Positions 8,608-17,099 of a stretch of 40,645 bases of DNA are shown here, piece after piece (the stretch's first letter is position 1; each line of letters starts with the position of its first letter). The notes under the pieces are model-generated. The model searched no databases. It was not told where the DNA came from and saw only the letters and a program-made list of their open reading frames with translations. The position numbers and the translations under genes are program-made. This DNA is from Salibacteraceae bacterium (lineage in GTDB: Bacteria > Bacteroidota > Bacteroidia > Flavobacteriales_G > Salibacteraceae), in NCBI GenBank assembly GCA_030727625.1, contig JANRBI010000221.1, positions 23,837 to 64,481 of the forward strand. The letters are read 5' to 3'.

Positions 8608-9873
8608 ATGACAGAAGAGATTCTCCAGTTTGTTTGGAATCACAAGTTGTTTAACCTAAAGCAACTCGAAACTACGAGCGGAGAATCTATTGTTATAAAC
8701 CATCAAGGCTATTTGAATCAAATAGCAGGTCCTGATTTTTCTGAAGCTAGAATAACTATTGGCCAAACACAGTGGGTTGGAAATGTAGAAATACACACCA
8801 AGTCTAGTGAATGGATGAAGCACAGGCATCAGCATGACGAAGCGTATAATAATGTAATACTACATGTGGTGTTTGAGCACGACATAGAAGTAAATCAGCA
8901 AAATGGTGAAACTCCGAAAACGCTTTGTTTAGAAGGATTGATTCCAAAACATATTTTAGATAATTACAATAGACTTAAATTCAACAAGGAGGTAATTCCA
9001 TGTATTTCTCAAATTAGAGAAGTACCTTCAATAATCAAGAGACAAGCGCTAGATCGCAAACTTGCTCAGCGATTAGAGCGAAAAGCAAATGATGTGATCG
9101 AGATTTATAAAAAGTCTAACAGTGATTGGCTGCAGACTTTTTACACATTACTAGCGGGTTATTTAGGTCAGAATACCAATAAACAGCCCTTTCAGGAACT
9201 ATCTCGTCAACTGCCTCTTACACTGCTTTTGAAATATCAGAACAATCGTTTTCAAGTTGAAGCTCTGCTTTTTGGCGTTGCTGATCTGATTCCTGAAAAA
9301 GGGGACGAATACATTGAAGCGCTCAATAAGGAATATCATTTTCTGAAACACAAACATGAGTTAACTGAGATTCATTCAATGTGGAAATTTGGAGGAATCA
9401 GACCACCAGCATTCCCGACTCGAAGAATCGCAGTTTTAGCAGCAATTATTCAAGACATCAGAGATTTGCGATCAACGCTTATTGATTCTGGAAGTGTCAA
9501 TGAACTTTTCGAACGCATTAAGATTTCTGATTATTGGGCGCCTCGATTCACGTTTGGCAGCAAGCCACGTAACGGAACCAAGACTATAGCTTCATCGCTC
9601 AGAGAATTGCTCATCATCAATGCATTTGCTCCATACACTTATGCTTATGCAATGCTCACAGGTAACGAAGATTTAAAGGCTGAGGCTATTGAGTTGTTAG
9701 AAAGCCAGCCGTCTGAAAAAAATAGCATCATAGACAAATGGAAAGAAATTGGGTTTGAATCTGAAAATGGGGCAGATTCTCAAGCTTTAATTGAGTTAAA
9801 GACGAATTATTGCAACACTAAAAAATGTGTATTTTGCGGCATTGGTAAATCCATCCTATCTAAAGAATTATGA
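8608..9873 (+). CDS. DUF2851 family protein, function unknown
   Basis: This 421-residue, apparently soluble protein has the features of the DUF2851 family, which is widespread in Bacteroidota. It has no signal peptide or membrane segment. The N-terminal half has a conserved GPDFSEARITIG stretch and a WVGNVEIHTKSSEW stretch with several His and Asp residues. The C-terminus ends in a cysteine cluster, CNTKKCVFCGIG, that could bind a metal. The basis for the family call is overall resemblance of these motifs, and no biochemical role is established that I know of. Its stop overlaps the start of the next gene by 4 nt (ATGA), so the PspC-domain protein is its closest partner. Confidence 0.8.
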   Translation: MTEEILQFVWNHKLFNLKQLETTSGESIVINHQGYLNQIAGPDFSEARITIGQTQWVGNVEIHTKSSEWMKHRHQHDEAYNNVILHVVFEHDIEVNQQNGETPKTLCLEGLIPKHILDNYNRLKFNKEVIPCISQIREVPSIIKRQALDRKLAQRLERKANDVIEIYKKSNSDWLQTFYTLLAGYLGQNTNKQPFQELSRQLPLTLLLKYQNNRFQVEALLFGVADLIPEKGDEYIEALNKEYHFLKHKHELTEIHSMWKFGGIRPPAFPTRRIAVLAAIIQDIRDLRSTLIDSGSVNELFERIKISDYWAPRFTFGSKPRNGTKTIASSLRELLIINAFAPYTYAYAMLTGNEDLKAEAIELLESQPSEKNSIIDKWKEIGFESENGADSQALIELKTNYCNTKKCVFCGIGKSILSKEL

Positions 9874-10091
9874 AAACTCAGTTACAAGAATTAATTGAAA
9901 AACAAGCATTTGGTGTTTGTGAGTGGCTGGGGCAAAAATGGGGGATTCAGTCTTCTAGAATCAGACTTTACTTCATTTATGTTTCATTCCTCACCTTTGG
10001 TTCTCCGCTCATTATTTATTTCATTTTGTTGTTTTGGATAGAACAGATCGACTTTCTTAGGTCGAAGCGGCCAACAATATGGGACTATTAA
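9870..10091 (+). CDS. PspC-domain small membrane protein
   Basis: This 73-residue protein resembles a stand-alone PspC domain. An amphipathic N-terminal half (FGVCEWLGQKWGIQSSRIR) precedes a single membrane span (YFIYVSFLTFGSPLIIYFIL). Full PspC proteins sense membrane stress and partner with PspA or PspB, but this one has only the domain itself, which is common in Bacteroidota. It is translationally coupled to DUF2851 through an ATGA overlap. The function in this context is unknown. Confidence 0.8.
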   Translation: MKTQLQELIEKQAFGVCEWLGQKWGIQSSRIRLYFIYVSFLTFGSPLIIYFILLFWIEQIDFLRSKRPTIWDY

Positions 10092-10118
10092 GAAATCCTC
10101 ATTAGCTTCGGCATCCTT

Positions 10119-11153
10119 ATGATGCTTTTCAATTTTAAAGTGTTTAGAGAATTATACTATTCTCTGCTCTTCCTTGTTATCACACTGGTTTCAGGAACAC
10201 TTGGCTACATCTATATTGAAGATTATTCTTTTGTAGATGCAGTATACATGACAGTGATCACAGTTTCTACTGTTGGATTTGGAGAAGTGAATGAGTTGAG
10301 CTCTGCTGGTCGATTATTTACTTCTGTGCTAATCATATTCACATTTGCTACGTTTGCCTTTGCCGTTGGGTCTATTACCCGATATTTGGTTTCAGGTGAA
10401 TACCGTTTATATTTCAAGAATTACAAAGTGCTAAGTCAACTCGAAAAAATCAACAACCACGTGATTATTTGTGGTTATGGTCGTAATGGAAAACAAGCTG
10501 TGAAAACCTTGCGTGCTCATGATTTAGAATTTGTGGTAATAGAAGGTGATCAAGAAGTTGTAGAGAAAATTAGAATTGAGGATCCCGACATTATTATCGT
10601 TCATGGCGATGCTACAGATGATGCAACGATTCAAAAAGTGCAAGTGCAAAAAGCGAGGGCGTTGATTACCACCTTACCAAAAGATGCAGATAATTTATTT
10701 GTGGTGCTTACAGCACGTGAACTCAGTAAATCACTATTGATTATTTCGCGCGCTTCTGATGATAGAAGCGAATCTAAATTGAGAATTGCTGGAGCTAATA
10801 ATGTGATTTTACCAGACAAAGTAGGTGGCTCTCACATGGCAAGCTTGGTAACAAGTCCTGATCTAATGGAGTTTTTAGATCATATCAGCATGATGGGACC
10901 AGATGAGACTACCCTGGTTGAAGTACAATTCAAGAATTTGCCAATAGATTTTGCGCATAAAACTATCCGCGAGATTGAGAAGAAATACCAAACTGGTTCG
11001 CGTATCATTGGTTTCAAAACACCACAAAACAGCATCATTGTCAATCCGTCTCCAGACACAGAGTTAGTCTCAGATTCTAAACTGTTTGTGTTAGGAAATG
11101 CTTCTCAAATCAAAAAGCTCAAAGAAGTACTCAATATTGATGCTGAATCTTGA
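10119..11153 (+). CDS. Two-span potassium channel with RCK (TrkA-N/TrkA-C) domain
   Basis: This is an inner-membrane K+ channel subunit gated by a cytoplasmic ligand-binding RCK domain. Two membrane spans (about residues 13-32 and 67-88) flank the pore helix and a selectivity filter, TVGFGE, at residues 51-56. The canonical filter is TVGYGD; Phe for Tyr and Glu for the following Asp are variants known in other channels. A TrkA-N Rossmann fold begins at residue 114 with the nucleotide motif GYGRNG (119-124) and acidic VIEGD. A TrkA-C domain occupies roughly residues 255-340. The architecture matches MthK/Kch-type channels. It starts 27 nt after the PspC-domain gene and overlaps the downstream reductase gene, so it lies in the same operon. 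Confidence 0.92.
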   Translation: MMLFNFKVFRELYYSLLFLVITLVSGTLGYIYIEDYSFVDAVYMTVITVSTVGFGEVNELSSAGRLFTSVLIIFTFATFAFAVGSITRYLVSGEYRLYFKNYKVLSQLEKINNHVIICGYGRNGKQAVKTLRAHDLEFVVIEGDQEVVEKIRIEDPDIIIVHGDATDDATIQKVQVQKARALITTLPKDADNLFVVLTARELSKSLLIISRASDDRSESKLRIAGANNVILPDKVGGSHMASLVTSPDLMEFLDHISMMGPDETTLVEVQFKNLPIDFAHKTIREIEKKYQTGSRIIGFKTPQNSIIVNPSPDTELVSDSKLFVLGNASQIKKLKEVLNIDAES

Positions 11154-12057
11154 TTTTCCAGAACATAGAACTTCACGTATTTTAATTACTGGTTCCAACG
11201 GTTTTGTTGGTTGTGCTCTTGCCAAAAGGCTTTTTGCACTCGGTTTTGAAAATTTATTTCTCACATCTTCCTCTTCTTCTAAACTTGATTTCGGAAGCTT
11301 TTTTCAAATTGATTTTTCTGATACATCCGCGTTGGTTGCAATCCTATCAGAAGTAAAACCTGAATGTATAATAAATACAGCCGCAATTTCCAGTATTGAG
11401 GGTGCATTTTTTCAACCAGAAAAAGCATTAGAAGTGAATGCTTTTGCACCTGAACTGCTCGCTCGTTATTGTGCTATTCATCGGGTTAAGTTGGTTCATT
11501 TTTCTACCGACTTTGTCTTTGACGGAACGCATACAGCGATGACCGAAAATCACAAGGAAAATCCAATTTCGAGTTATGGTTCTTCAAAGTGGTTGGGTGA
11601 TAAATTCATTGAACATTGCTGTAATAATCATGTGATTATAAGACCAATTATGGTTTTTGGTGAAAAAGAGGAATGGCAAAGGCATAATTTTTATACTTGG
11701 TTAGTACAAGCTCTTCAAAAAAACGATTCGGTTAATATCACTGCAGATCAATGGCGTCAGCCGACATATATAAGTGATTTAGTAGAGGCTGTTTTGCAAC
11801 TCACTTTTTCTAATGCAACTGGTTTGCATCACATTGCTGGGGCTGATTATCTGAATGTTATGGACTTCGCTAGAAAGATTGCATTGTCTTTCAATGAACC
11901 TGAAGACAAACTGAATGCTATGGACACACATGTTTTAGGTACTCCAGAGCCTCGACCACTTGCTTCGGGTTTTGATTTATCCAAAGTTCAAAAAGCTATT
12001 TATTATCATCCGAAAAGTATTGATAAGGCAATATTGCACATCAAGAATGGCAGGTAG
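11140..12057 (+). CDS. SDR-family sugar-nucleotide reductase, RmlD-like
   Basis: This is an extended short-chain dehydrogenase of about 305 residues, closest in type to dTDP-4-dehydrorhamnose reductase (RmlD). The NAD(P)-binding motif TGSNGFVG is at residues 17-24. The catalytic region is FSTDFVFDG (121-129) followed by YGSSK, giving Tyr146 and Lys150. RmlD normally finishes dTDP-L-rhamnose, but no rmlA, rmlB or rmlC is nearby, so the substrate is uncertain. The ORF track starts at 11098 inside the channel gene; I prefer the ATG at 11140, which gives a 14-nt overlap and a normal N-terminus a few residues before the first beta strand. Confidence 0.82.
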   Translation: MLNLDFPEHRTSRILITGSNGFVGCALAKRLFALGFENLFLTSSSSSKLDFGSFFQIDFSDTSALVAILSEVKPECIINTAAISSIEGAFFQPEKALEVNAFAPELLARYCAIHRVKLVHFSTDFVFDGTHTAMTENHKENPISSYGSSKWLGDKFIEHCCNNHVIIRPIMVFGEKEEWQRHNFYTWLVQALQKNDSVNITADQWRQPTYISDLVEAVLQLTFSNATGLHHIAGADYLNVMDFARKIALSFNEPEDKLNAMDTHVLGTPEPRPLASGFDLSKVQKAIYYHPKSIDKAILHIKNGR

Positions 12058-12060
12058 TGC

Positions 12061-12089
12061 TTTGCCGCAAAACATGTTTCCTATATTTG
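12061..12089 (+). promoter_or_regulatory. Probable promoter of the alanine symporter gene
   Basis: TTTG at 12061-12064 and TATATTTG at 12082-12089 form a -33/-7 pair with a perfect -7 box. The 17-nt spacer is two shorter than usual. The -7 box is 22 nt before the ATG, in the only sizeable gap of this run. Confidence 0.5.
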
Positions 12090-12111
12090 GCCCAAACCCA
12101 AAAACGCTTTT

Positions 12112-13983
12112 ATGAGATTTTATAAGCAGATCAGCTCATTTATCATACTTAGTATACTGATTTCTTCTATTGCCATCGGGCAAGATCAGATGGAAGAATC
12201 GCAAAAAGAAAAGACAATCAGTGAAAAAATCAACGAGAAATTTCAACCTGTCGTTGATGCATTAGGAATGGTGCTTTTTTGGGATCCGTTCGAAGCTGTT
12301 GGGGTTTACGATCCAGTTGTATATGCAGAAAAAGCAATTGTGAGAGCGCCAGGATGGGAAGATCAAACTGTATCAAAAATCACCGTTTCTAATTGGCTAG
12401 TAGCCAATGGAGATGAGGTGAAAAAAGGCGATGTAATTGGTGAAGTAGAAACCAATAATGGCCTAGTAAAGGTGCTTTCACCTGATGACGGAAAAATAAG
12501 TCTATTGAATAAAGCAGGTGATAAAGTATTTGATCCTACAGATGCTGATCTAGCGGTCGATGTGAGATCTCACTTTATAGCCGAAGTTGTTTATGATCAA
12601 AAGCGGGCAGTGCTTGACGCAAAGGGTAATCCTTTAAAAAAGAATATTCCTATTGTGGTAGTATGGTTGGTGATTGGAGCTGTTTTCTTTACCATTCGGA
12701 TGAAGTTTATCAATCTGCGTGGTTTCAAACATGCCATTCAACTTGTTTCTGGAAAATACAGTAATCCCAATGACGCAGGCGAGGTGTCTCATTTCCAAGC
12801 TTTAGCTACAGCACTCTCTGCAACCGTTGGTTTGGGCAATATTGCTGGCGTTGCAGTTGCCATTTCGTTGGGTGGACCAGGAGCTACTTTTTGGATGATT
12901 CTTGCAGGACTTTTAGGCATGTCCTCAAAATTTGTAGAATGCACGCTAGGTGTAAAATACCGTCATATAGACGAAGAAGGCAATGTATATGGTGGTCCGA
13001 TGTATTACCTAAGCAAGGGGCTTGAATTAAAAGGTAAAAAAGGACTAGGCAAAGTATTAGCTATCATTTTTGCCATTCTGTGTATTGGTGGTTCGTTTGG
13101 TGGTGGAAACATGTTTCAAGCAAATCAAGCATTTGCGCAGCTTGCAAGTGAGTTCACTTTCATGGCCGATTATGGAGCACTTTTCGGAGTGGTTCTTTCT
13201 GTCTTTGTAGGAATTGTGATCATTGGTGGTATCAAGAGTATTGCTAAGGTTACAGACAAGATCGTTCCAATCATGGTTGGTCTATATGTAACATTTGCTG
13301 TAATCATTATCTTCTCTAACATAGGTAATATTGGCATCGCTTTCACCCAAATCTTTGAAGGGGCCTTCATGCCAAGTGCAATGAAAGGTGGTTTAATAGG
13401 AGTTTTAATTGTAGGATTTCAGCGCGCAGCCTTTTCAAACGAAGCTGGTGTTGGTTCGGCTTCTATTGCTCACTCGGCTTCAAAAACCAATGAACCAATT
13501 AGCGAAGGAATTGTGGCTTTGTTAGAGCCATTCATTGATACAGTTGTTGTATGTACAATGACCGCTCTCGTGCTCATTTTCACTGGTTTTGCAGATGGCT
13601 CATCAGATTTAACGGGTGCCGAGCTTACAAGCGCTGCTTTTAGCACTGTTTTCCCTTGGTTCAAATACGTACTTATTATAGCTATTCTACTATTCGCATT
13701 TTCTACTATGATTTCATGGTCTTATTATGGATTGAAATCTTGGACTTACTTATTCGGAATTTCAAAAGGATCAGAAATAGCTTATAAAGTATTGTTCTTA
13801 TTATTCATCGTTATCGGTAGCGCATCAAGCCTTGGTGCCGTGCTCGATTTTAGTGATATGATGATTCTTGGTATGGCTTTCCCAAATATTTTAGGATTAT
13901 ATTTCCTTTCTGGTGAAGTAAGAAAAGATCTTTTGAAGTATTTTGATGACCTAAAAACAGGAGTTATTAAAGCATATAAATAA
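12112..13983 (+). CDS. Sodium/proton:alanine symporter (AGCS family) with inserted lipoyl-like domain
   Basis: This is an inner-membrane amino-acid importer that uses a Na+ or H+ gradient. From about residue 180 the protein is a clear AGCS transporter ([46 protein letters not shown]). It is 623 residues long, whereas plain AGCS members have about 450-500. The extra length is a signal-like N-terminus (residues 1-24) and a biotinyl/lipoyl-like domain at about residues 73-150. That domain interrupts the start of the transporter: [17 protein letters not shown] looks like the usual N-terminal helix and [15 protein letters not shown] resumes it. The hairpin where lipoyl domains carry ETDKA reads ETNNG, so the modified lysine is an asparagine (about Asn116) and attachment of lipoate or biotin is not expected. 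It probably has its own promoter. Confidence 0.9.
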   Translation: MRFYKQISSFIILSILISSIAIGQDQMEESQKEKTISEKINEKFQPVVDALGMVLFWDPFEAVGVYDPVVYAEKAIVRAPGWEDQTVSKITVSNWLVANGDEVKKGDVIGEVETNNGLVKVLSPDDGKISLLNKAGDKVFDPTDADLAVDVRSHFIAEVVYDQKRAVLDAKGNPLKKNIPIVVVWLVIGAVFFTIRMKFINLRGFKHAIQLVSGKYSNPNDAGEVSHFQALATALSATVGLGNIAGVAVAISLGGPGATFWMILAGLLGMSSKFVECTLGVKYRHIDEEGNVYGGPMYYLSKGLELKGKKGLGKVLAIIFAILCIGGSFGGGNMFQANQAFAQLASEFTFMADYGALFGVVLSVFVGIVIIGGIKSIAKVTDKIVPIMVGLYVTFAVIIIFSNIGNIGIAFTQIFEGAFMPSAMKGGLIGVLIVGFQRAAFSNEAGVGSASIAHSASKTNEPISEGIVALLEPFIDTVVVCTMTALVLIFTGFADGSSDLTGAELTSAAFSTVFPWFKYVLIIAILLFAFSTMISWSYYGLKSWTYLFGISKGSEIAYKVLFLLFIVIGSASSLGAVLDFSDMMILGMAFPNILGLYFLSGEVRKDLLKYFDDLKTGVIKAYK

Positions 13984-13991
13984 GAACTAAC

Positions 13992-14948
13992 GTGACTTGG
14001 AAGAAACTCGTTCGAGAATATTTCACTTATAACAAAAGAGAAAGAAGGGGCCTATCTGTGCTCCTTTTTTTGATCCTTGCCTCCGTGTTGTTTAGGCTTG
14101 TAATTTCTATTTATCCCAACGCTGAGTATCAATGGACGAAAGAGCAATTAGAAAAAATCAAGCGCTTCGAGACTTCCATTTCTGATGCAGAAGCAATTGA
14201 TCAAAATAAAGTTGATCAGATTAGCGCTGCAGAATTAGATACTGCTCAATCACACTTTGAATTGATTTCGTTTGATCCAAATGAAGTAAGTGCGGATTTT
14301 TTAGTGCAAGCTGGACTGAATCAGCGCAGCGCTAAAATGCTTAATAAATACGTTAACGCAGGCGGTAAAATCAGATCAACAGACGATTTATTGAAGGTGT
14401 ATTTTATGGATACCGCTTGGGTTGATTCGTTATCCGATTATTTTGATTTTCCCGAAAAGGAAACACCTTCTTATGAACAAAAGAAAGAGTTCAAAACAGA
14501 CGTTAGACGCGATAGCTTTCCGGAATATAAAACCAAGAAGAAACTAATCGTTTCACTAGATATCAATACAGCAGACAGTGTTAGTTTAATTAATCTGCCG
14601 GGTTTAGGTCCTTTTTACGCTAAAGAAATTATTCGCTTGCGCGAAAAACTGGGAGGCATCAGAGACTATTCTCAGCTTAGTATGATTTATAAGATGAGTG
14701 AAGAAAATATAGATCGAATTGCCGATGTTACTTTTATTGATCCAGCTACTTTTTCTTACATCAACATTAATGAAGTAAAGCTAGATCGTTTAGGTCGTCA
14801 TCCTTACATTAAATGGAAAGAGGCAAAAACGCTTCTGAATTATAGGTTCCAACATGGCCCGTTTCTCAAACTTGAAGACATAAAAAAATGCGGAGTCATT
14901 TCTGATTCAACATACCTTAACCTTGCACCTTATTTAATTTTAGAATGA
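13992..14948 (+). CDS. Membrane-anchored helix-hairpin-helix protein, ComEA-like
   Basis: This 318-residue protein has a basic N-terminus (YFTYNKRERRG) and a single span at about residues 19-37. The rest lies outside that span and holds helix-hairpin-helix motifs. One is plain at about residues 193-225 (SLDINTADSVSLINLPGLG), and other HhH-like repeats occur near residues 90-130 and 255-310. HhH motifs bind the DNA backbone without sequence preference; ComEA uses them in DNA uptake, but that role here is inference. The start codon is GTG and lies 8 nt after the symporter stop. No in-frame ATG gives the conserved basic N-terminus. Its stop overlaps the apt start by 4 nt. Confidence 0.82.
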   Translation: MTWKKLVREYFTYNKRERRGLSVLLFLILASVLFRLVISIYPNAEYQWTKEQLEKIKRFETSISDAEAIDQNKVDQISAAELDTAQSHFELISFDPNEVSADFLVQAGLNQRSAKMLNKYVNAGGKIRSTDDLLKVYFMDTAWVDSLSDYFDFPEKETPSYEQKKEFKTDVRRDSFPEYKTKKKLIVSLDINTADSVSLINLPGLGPFYAKEIIRLREKLGGIRDYSQLSMIYKMSEENIDRIADVTFIDPATFSYININEVKLDRLGRHPYIKWKEAKTLLNYRFQHGPFLKLEDIKKCGVISDSTYLNLAPYLILE

Positions 14949-15475
14949 CATTAAGCGACAAACTAGACTTAGCTATTAGAAACATCCCTGATTTTCCAAA
15001 ACCTGGAATTCAATTCAAAGATATTACGCCCATTTTAAGAGATGCTAAACTCTGCAGAGAGATCACATTAGCTTTAACCGCTCCATTCAAGGGGAAAAAT
15101 ATTGATGTAGTAGCCGGAATTGAGTCTAGGGGTTTTTTGTTCGGAATGCTCATGGCGCAAGAATTGGGTTGTGCGTTTGCAGTAATTCGTAAAAAAGGGA
15201 AATTACCGCACCGCACCGTTGAAATTGAATATGCGCTTGAATATGGTTCAGCTATTATCGAAATGCACGAAGATGAAATTGAATCTGGCCAGCATGTGAT
15301 CATACATGATGATTTACTTGCAACTGGCGGCACTGCTGCAGCCGCTGCCGAACTCATTAAAAAAGTTGGCGGTAGGGTAGAGGCTTTTAGTTTTTTAATT
15401 GAATTGGATTTTCTGGAAGGAGCCAATAAACTAAGCCCTTTTGGAGCACCGATTGCATCTTTAAAGCATTATTAA
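14945..15475 (+). CDS. apt: Adenine phosphoribosyltransferase
   Basis: It salvages adenine to AMP using PRPP in the cytoplasm. The 176-residue protein has the PRPP-binding loop VIIHDDLLATGGT at residues 118-130 and an early VVAGIESRGFLFG stretch typical of APRT. IPDFPKPGIQFKDITPIL near the N-terminus is nearly invariant in the family. The start overlaps the preceding stop (ATGA), so translation is coupled to the HhH protein. No clear terminator separates it from rpsU 77 nt downstream. Confidence 0.97.
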   Translation: MTLSDKLDLAIRNIPDFPKPGIQFKDITPILRDAKLCREITLALTAPFKGKNIDVVAGIESRGFLFGMLMAQELGCAFAVIRKKGKLPHRTVEIEYALEYGSAIIEMHEDEIESGQHVIIHDDLLATGGTAAAAAELIKKVGGRVEAFSFLIELDFLEGANKLSPFGAPIASLKHY

Positions 15476-15536
15476 TGAAATTATTTTCAGAAAATTAGTT
15501 CAGATTAAAATACATTACTAAATTCGCGCCCCCAAT

Positions 15537-15543
15537 AAGGAGG
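15537..15543 (+). promoter_or_regulatory. Perfect Shine-Dalgarno sequence of rpsU
   Basis: AAGGAGG lies 8 nt before the rpsU ATG, an ideal spacing. Other genes in this window mostly have A-rich leaders without such a site. In Flavobacteriia the ribosome's anti-Shine-Dalgarno is masked by bS21 itself, and rpsU is known to keep a strong site, which suggests autoregulation. Confidence 0.88.
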
Positions 15544-15551
15544 ATAATACT

Positions 15552-15743
15552 ATGTTGATAATACCTGTAAAAGAAGGCGAGTCTATAGAGAAGGCTCTTA
15601 AGAAGTACAAAAAGAAGTTTGAAAAAACTGGTACGATGAAAGAATTACGTAGAAGACAAAAGTTTACTAAGCCTTCTGTTGAAAACAGAGAGCAGAAGCT
15701 TAAGGCGATCTACAGAAATCAGATGTTCAAAACGGAGGAATAG
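15552..15743 (+). CDS. rpsU: Small ribosomal subunit protein bS21
   Basis: bS21 is a small-subunit protein near the 3' end of 16S rRNA. The 63-residue, very basic sequence matches the family (SIEKALKKYKKKFEKTG, LRRRQKFTKPS). In Bacteroidota, bS21 with bS18 and bS6 holds the anti-Shine-Dalgarno so that it cannot pair with mRNA; Tyr54 here lies in the C-terminal tail thought to make that contact. The strong Shine-Dalgarno before the gene fits a loop in which ribosomes lacking bS21 preferentially translate rpsU. A terminator follows, so this gene can be a short transcript, with xer and hpf reached by readthrough. Confidence 0.97.
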   Translation: MLIIPVKEGESIEKALKKYKKKFEKTGTMKELRRRQKFTKPSVENREQKLKAIYRNQMFKTEE

Positions 15744-15767
15744 CCTTCTGTCAAAATATATAACAAG

Positions 15768-15799
15768 AAATCCGCTCATTTGAGCGGATTTTTTATTTT
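15768..15799 (+). terminator. Intrinsic terminator after rpsU
   Basis: AAATCCGCTC and GAGCGGATTT form a 10-bp stem with a 4-nt loop, followed by a run of Ts (TTTTTTATTTT counting the stem's last bases). It ends 19 nt before the xer start codon. Confidence 0.9.
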
Positions 15800-15818
15800 C
15801 AGGCAATATTAAATTGCA

Positions 15819-16709
15819 TTGAAAAGCACTATTGATGAATTTTTAAAATACCTCGAGATCCAAAAGAGGTATAGCAAGCATACCATTGTTGCTTATCGCA
15901 ATGACTTGAGAACCTTTGCCGATCACATGGATCTTTGCTACGATATTCAGAATGCAAAAGAGACAGACAAGCGAATGATCAGTTCATTCGTTGCAGATTT
16001 AGTGGAGAGTGGACTCAATCCAAGATCTGTAAATCGAAAATTAAGCGCAATCCAATCCTATTTTGATTATTTAGTTAGAGAAAGTTTGCTTGATTCAAAC
16101 CCGGCAAAGAGTATTACTCGGCCAAAACAATCTCAGAGACTTCCGAGTGTCTTGAGAGCAGAGCAAGTAGATCAACTATTTGAAGAGATACCATTTCCAG
16201 AATCATTTGAAGGTTCAAGAGATCGAGCCATATTAGAAATGTTTTATTCCTGTGGAATTCGAAGAGACGAATTGATAAGCCTTGAATTTTCAAATGTTCA
16301 CCTGGGTGACAAGTCGATAAAAGTACTAGGCAAGCGCAACAAGGAACGTATTATTCCTATTTCAGGAAGACTGATAAATACCTTACAAGATTACTTGTCC
16401 GATCGTTCTGGAATAGGGATTGAGTCGCCATGGTTCTTTATTACAGAAAAAGGGAAAAAACTTTACGCTTCGCTTGTATATAAAATTGTAAAAATCTACC
16501 TTTCGAGAGTCACAACGATGGACAAAAGAAGTCCTCATGTACTGCGACACACTTTTGCGACACATCTATTAAATGAAGGAGCCAATTTGCAATCTATAAA
16601 AGAACTTCTCGGTCACAGCAGCTTGGCAGCAACACAGGTTTATACGCATACCTCGCTCGAAAAATTGAAAGATGTTTATCGTCAATCTCATCCTCGAAAC
16701 AAAAAGTAA
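15819..16709 (+). CDS. Tyrosine recombinase XerC/XerD-type
   Basis: This site-specific recombinase probably resolves chromosome dimers at dif. All catalytic residues are in place: Arg148 (CGIRRDEL), Lys172 (GKRNKER), His240 and Arg243 (HVLRHTFATHL), His266 (LLGHSS) and Tyr275 (TQVYTHT). The N-terminal core-binding SAM-like domain spans about residues 1-95. The 296-residue length is standard for Xer proteins rather than integrases, and the rpsU-xer-hpf order is common in Bacteroidota, so it is a housekeeping gene and not a mobile element. The start is a TTG at 15819; no ATG occurs before residue 37, which would remove the conserved N-terminus. Which Xer of the pair it is cannot be told from this sequence. 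Confidence 0.93.
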   Translation: MKSTIDEFLKYLEIQKRYSKHTIVAYRNDLRTFADHMDLCYDIQNAKETDKRMISSFVADLVESGLNPRSVNRKLSAIQSYFDYLVRESLLDSNPAKSITRPKQSQRLPSVLRAEQVDQLFEEIPFPESFEGSRDRAILEMFYSCGIRRDELISLEFSNVHLGDKSIKVLGKRNKERIIPISGRLINTLQDYLSDRSGIGIESPWFFITEKGKKLYASLVYKIVKIYLSRVTTMDKRSPHVLRHTFATHLLNEGANLQSIKELLGHSSLAATQVYTHTSLEKLKDVYRQSHPRNKK

Positions 16710-16715
16710 AACATT

Positions 16716-17018
16716 ATGCAATTAAAAGTTCATTCAATTCATTTTGATGCAGACATCAAATTAGTCAACTTCATCGAACAAAAAATAAACAAATTAACCT
16801 TGTTTTATGACGACATTTTGACGGGAGAGGTGTTTTTACGAATTGATAAGTCTCAAGACACAGCTAATAAAGTTGCGGAAATCAGATTGTTGATTCCGGG
16901 TAAAGAATTATTTGCGAAACGCAGATGTAAGAGCTTCGAAGAAGCTGCAGACCTTGCTACAGAAGCCCTGAGAAGGCAAGTGAGGAAGAAAAAAGGAAAG
17001 ATTTTACAATCCCATTAA
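16716..17018 (+). CDS. hpf: Ribosome hibernation promoting factor, short form
   Basis: This is a 100-residue HPF/RaiA-family protein that binds the small-subunit decoding region and inactivates ribosomes in stationary phase. It has the beta-alpha-beta-beta-beta-alpha layout and a basic C-terminal helix (RRQVRKKKGK). It lacks the C-terminal dimerisation domain of the long form. It starts 6 nt after xer and is followed by a terminator. Grouping with bS21 puts two ribosome-availability regulators in one unit. Confidence 0.92.
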   Translation: MQLKVHSIHFDADIKLVNFIEQKINKLTLFYDDILTGEVFLRIDKSQDTANKVAEIRLLIPGKELFAKRRCKSFEEAADLATEALRRQVRKKKGKILQSH

Positions 17019-17068
17019 CCTAGAAATCAAGTGGTTCTAAAAACGTTGAAGAAAAATATCACTTAACG

Positions 17069-17099
17069 TTTGTATCGAATGAAACTATGTTTAAATTTG
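17069..17099 (+). promoter_or_regulatory. Consensus Bacteroidota promoter of the tRNA-tuf operon
   Basis: TTTG at 17069-17072, a 19-nt spacer and TAAATTTG at 17092-17099 match TTTG-N19-TAnnTTTG perfectly. The last base of the -7 box is also the first base of the terminator stem that follows hpf. Expected initiation near 17103-17106 is about 45 nt before the first tRNA. Confidence 0.8.

Noticed and set aside
15010-15426. 138-residue antisense ORF over apt
   Set aside because: It is a shadow of a strongly conserved gene, with Ser/Ala/Pro-rich composition and no domain.
15819-16709. Tyrosine recombinase as a sign of a mobile element
   Set aside because: Its length, motifs and place between rpsU and hpf fit a housekeeping Xer protein. 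There is no att-like duplication; the tRNAs downstream are intact and not flanked by repeats.
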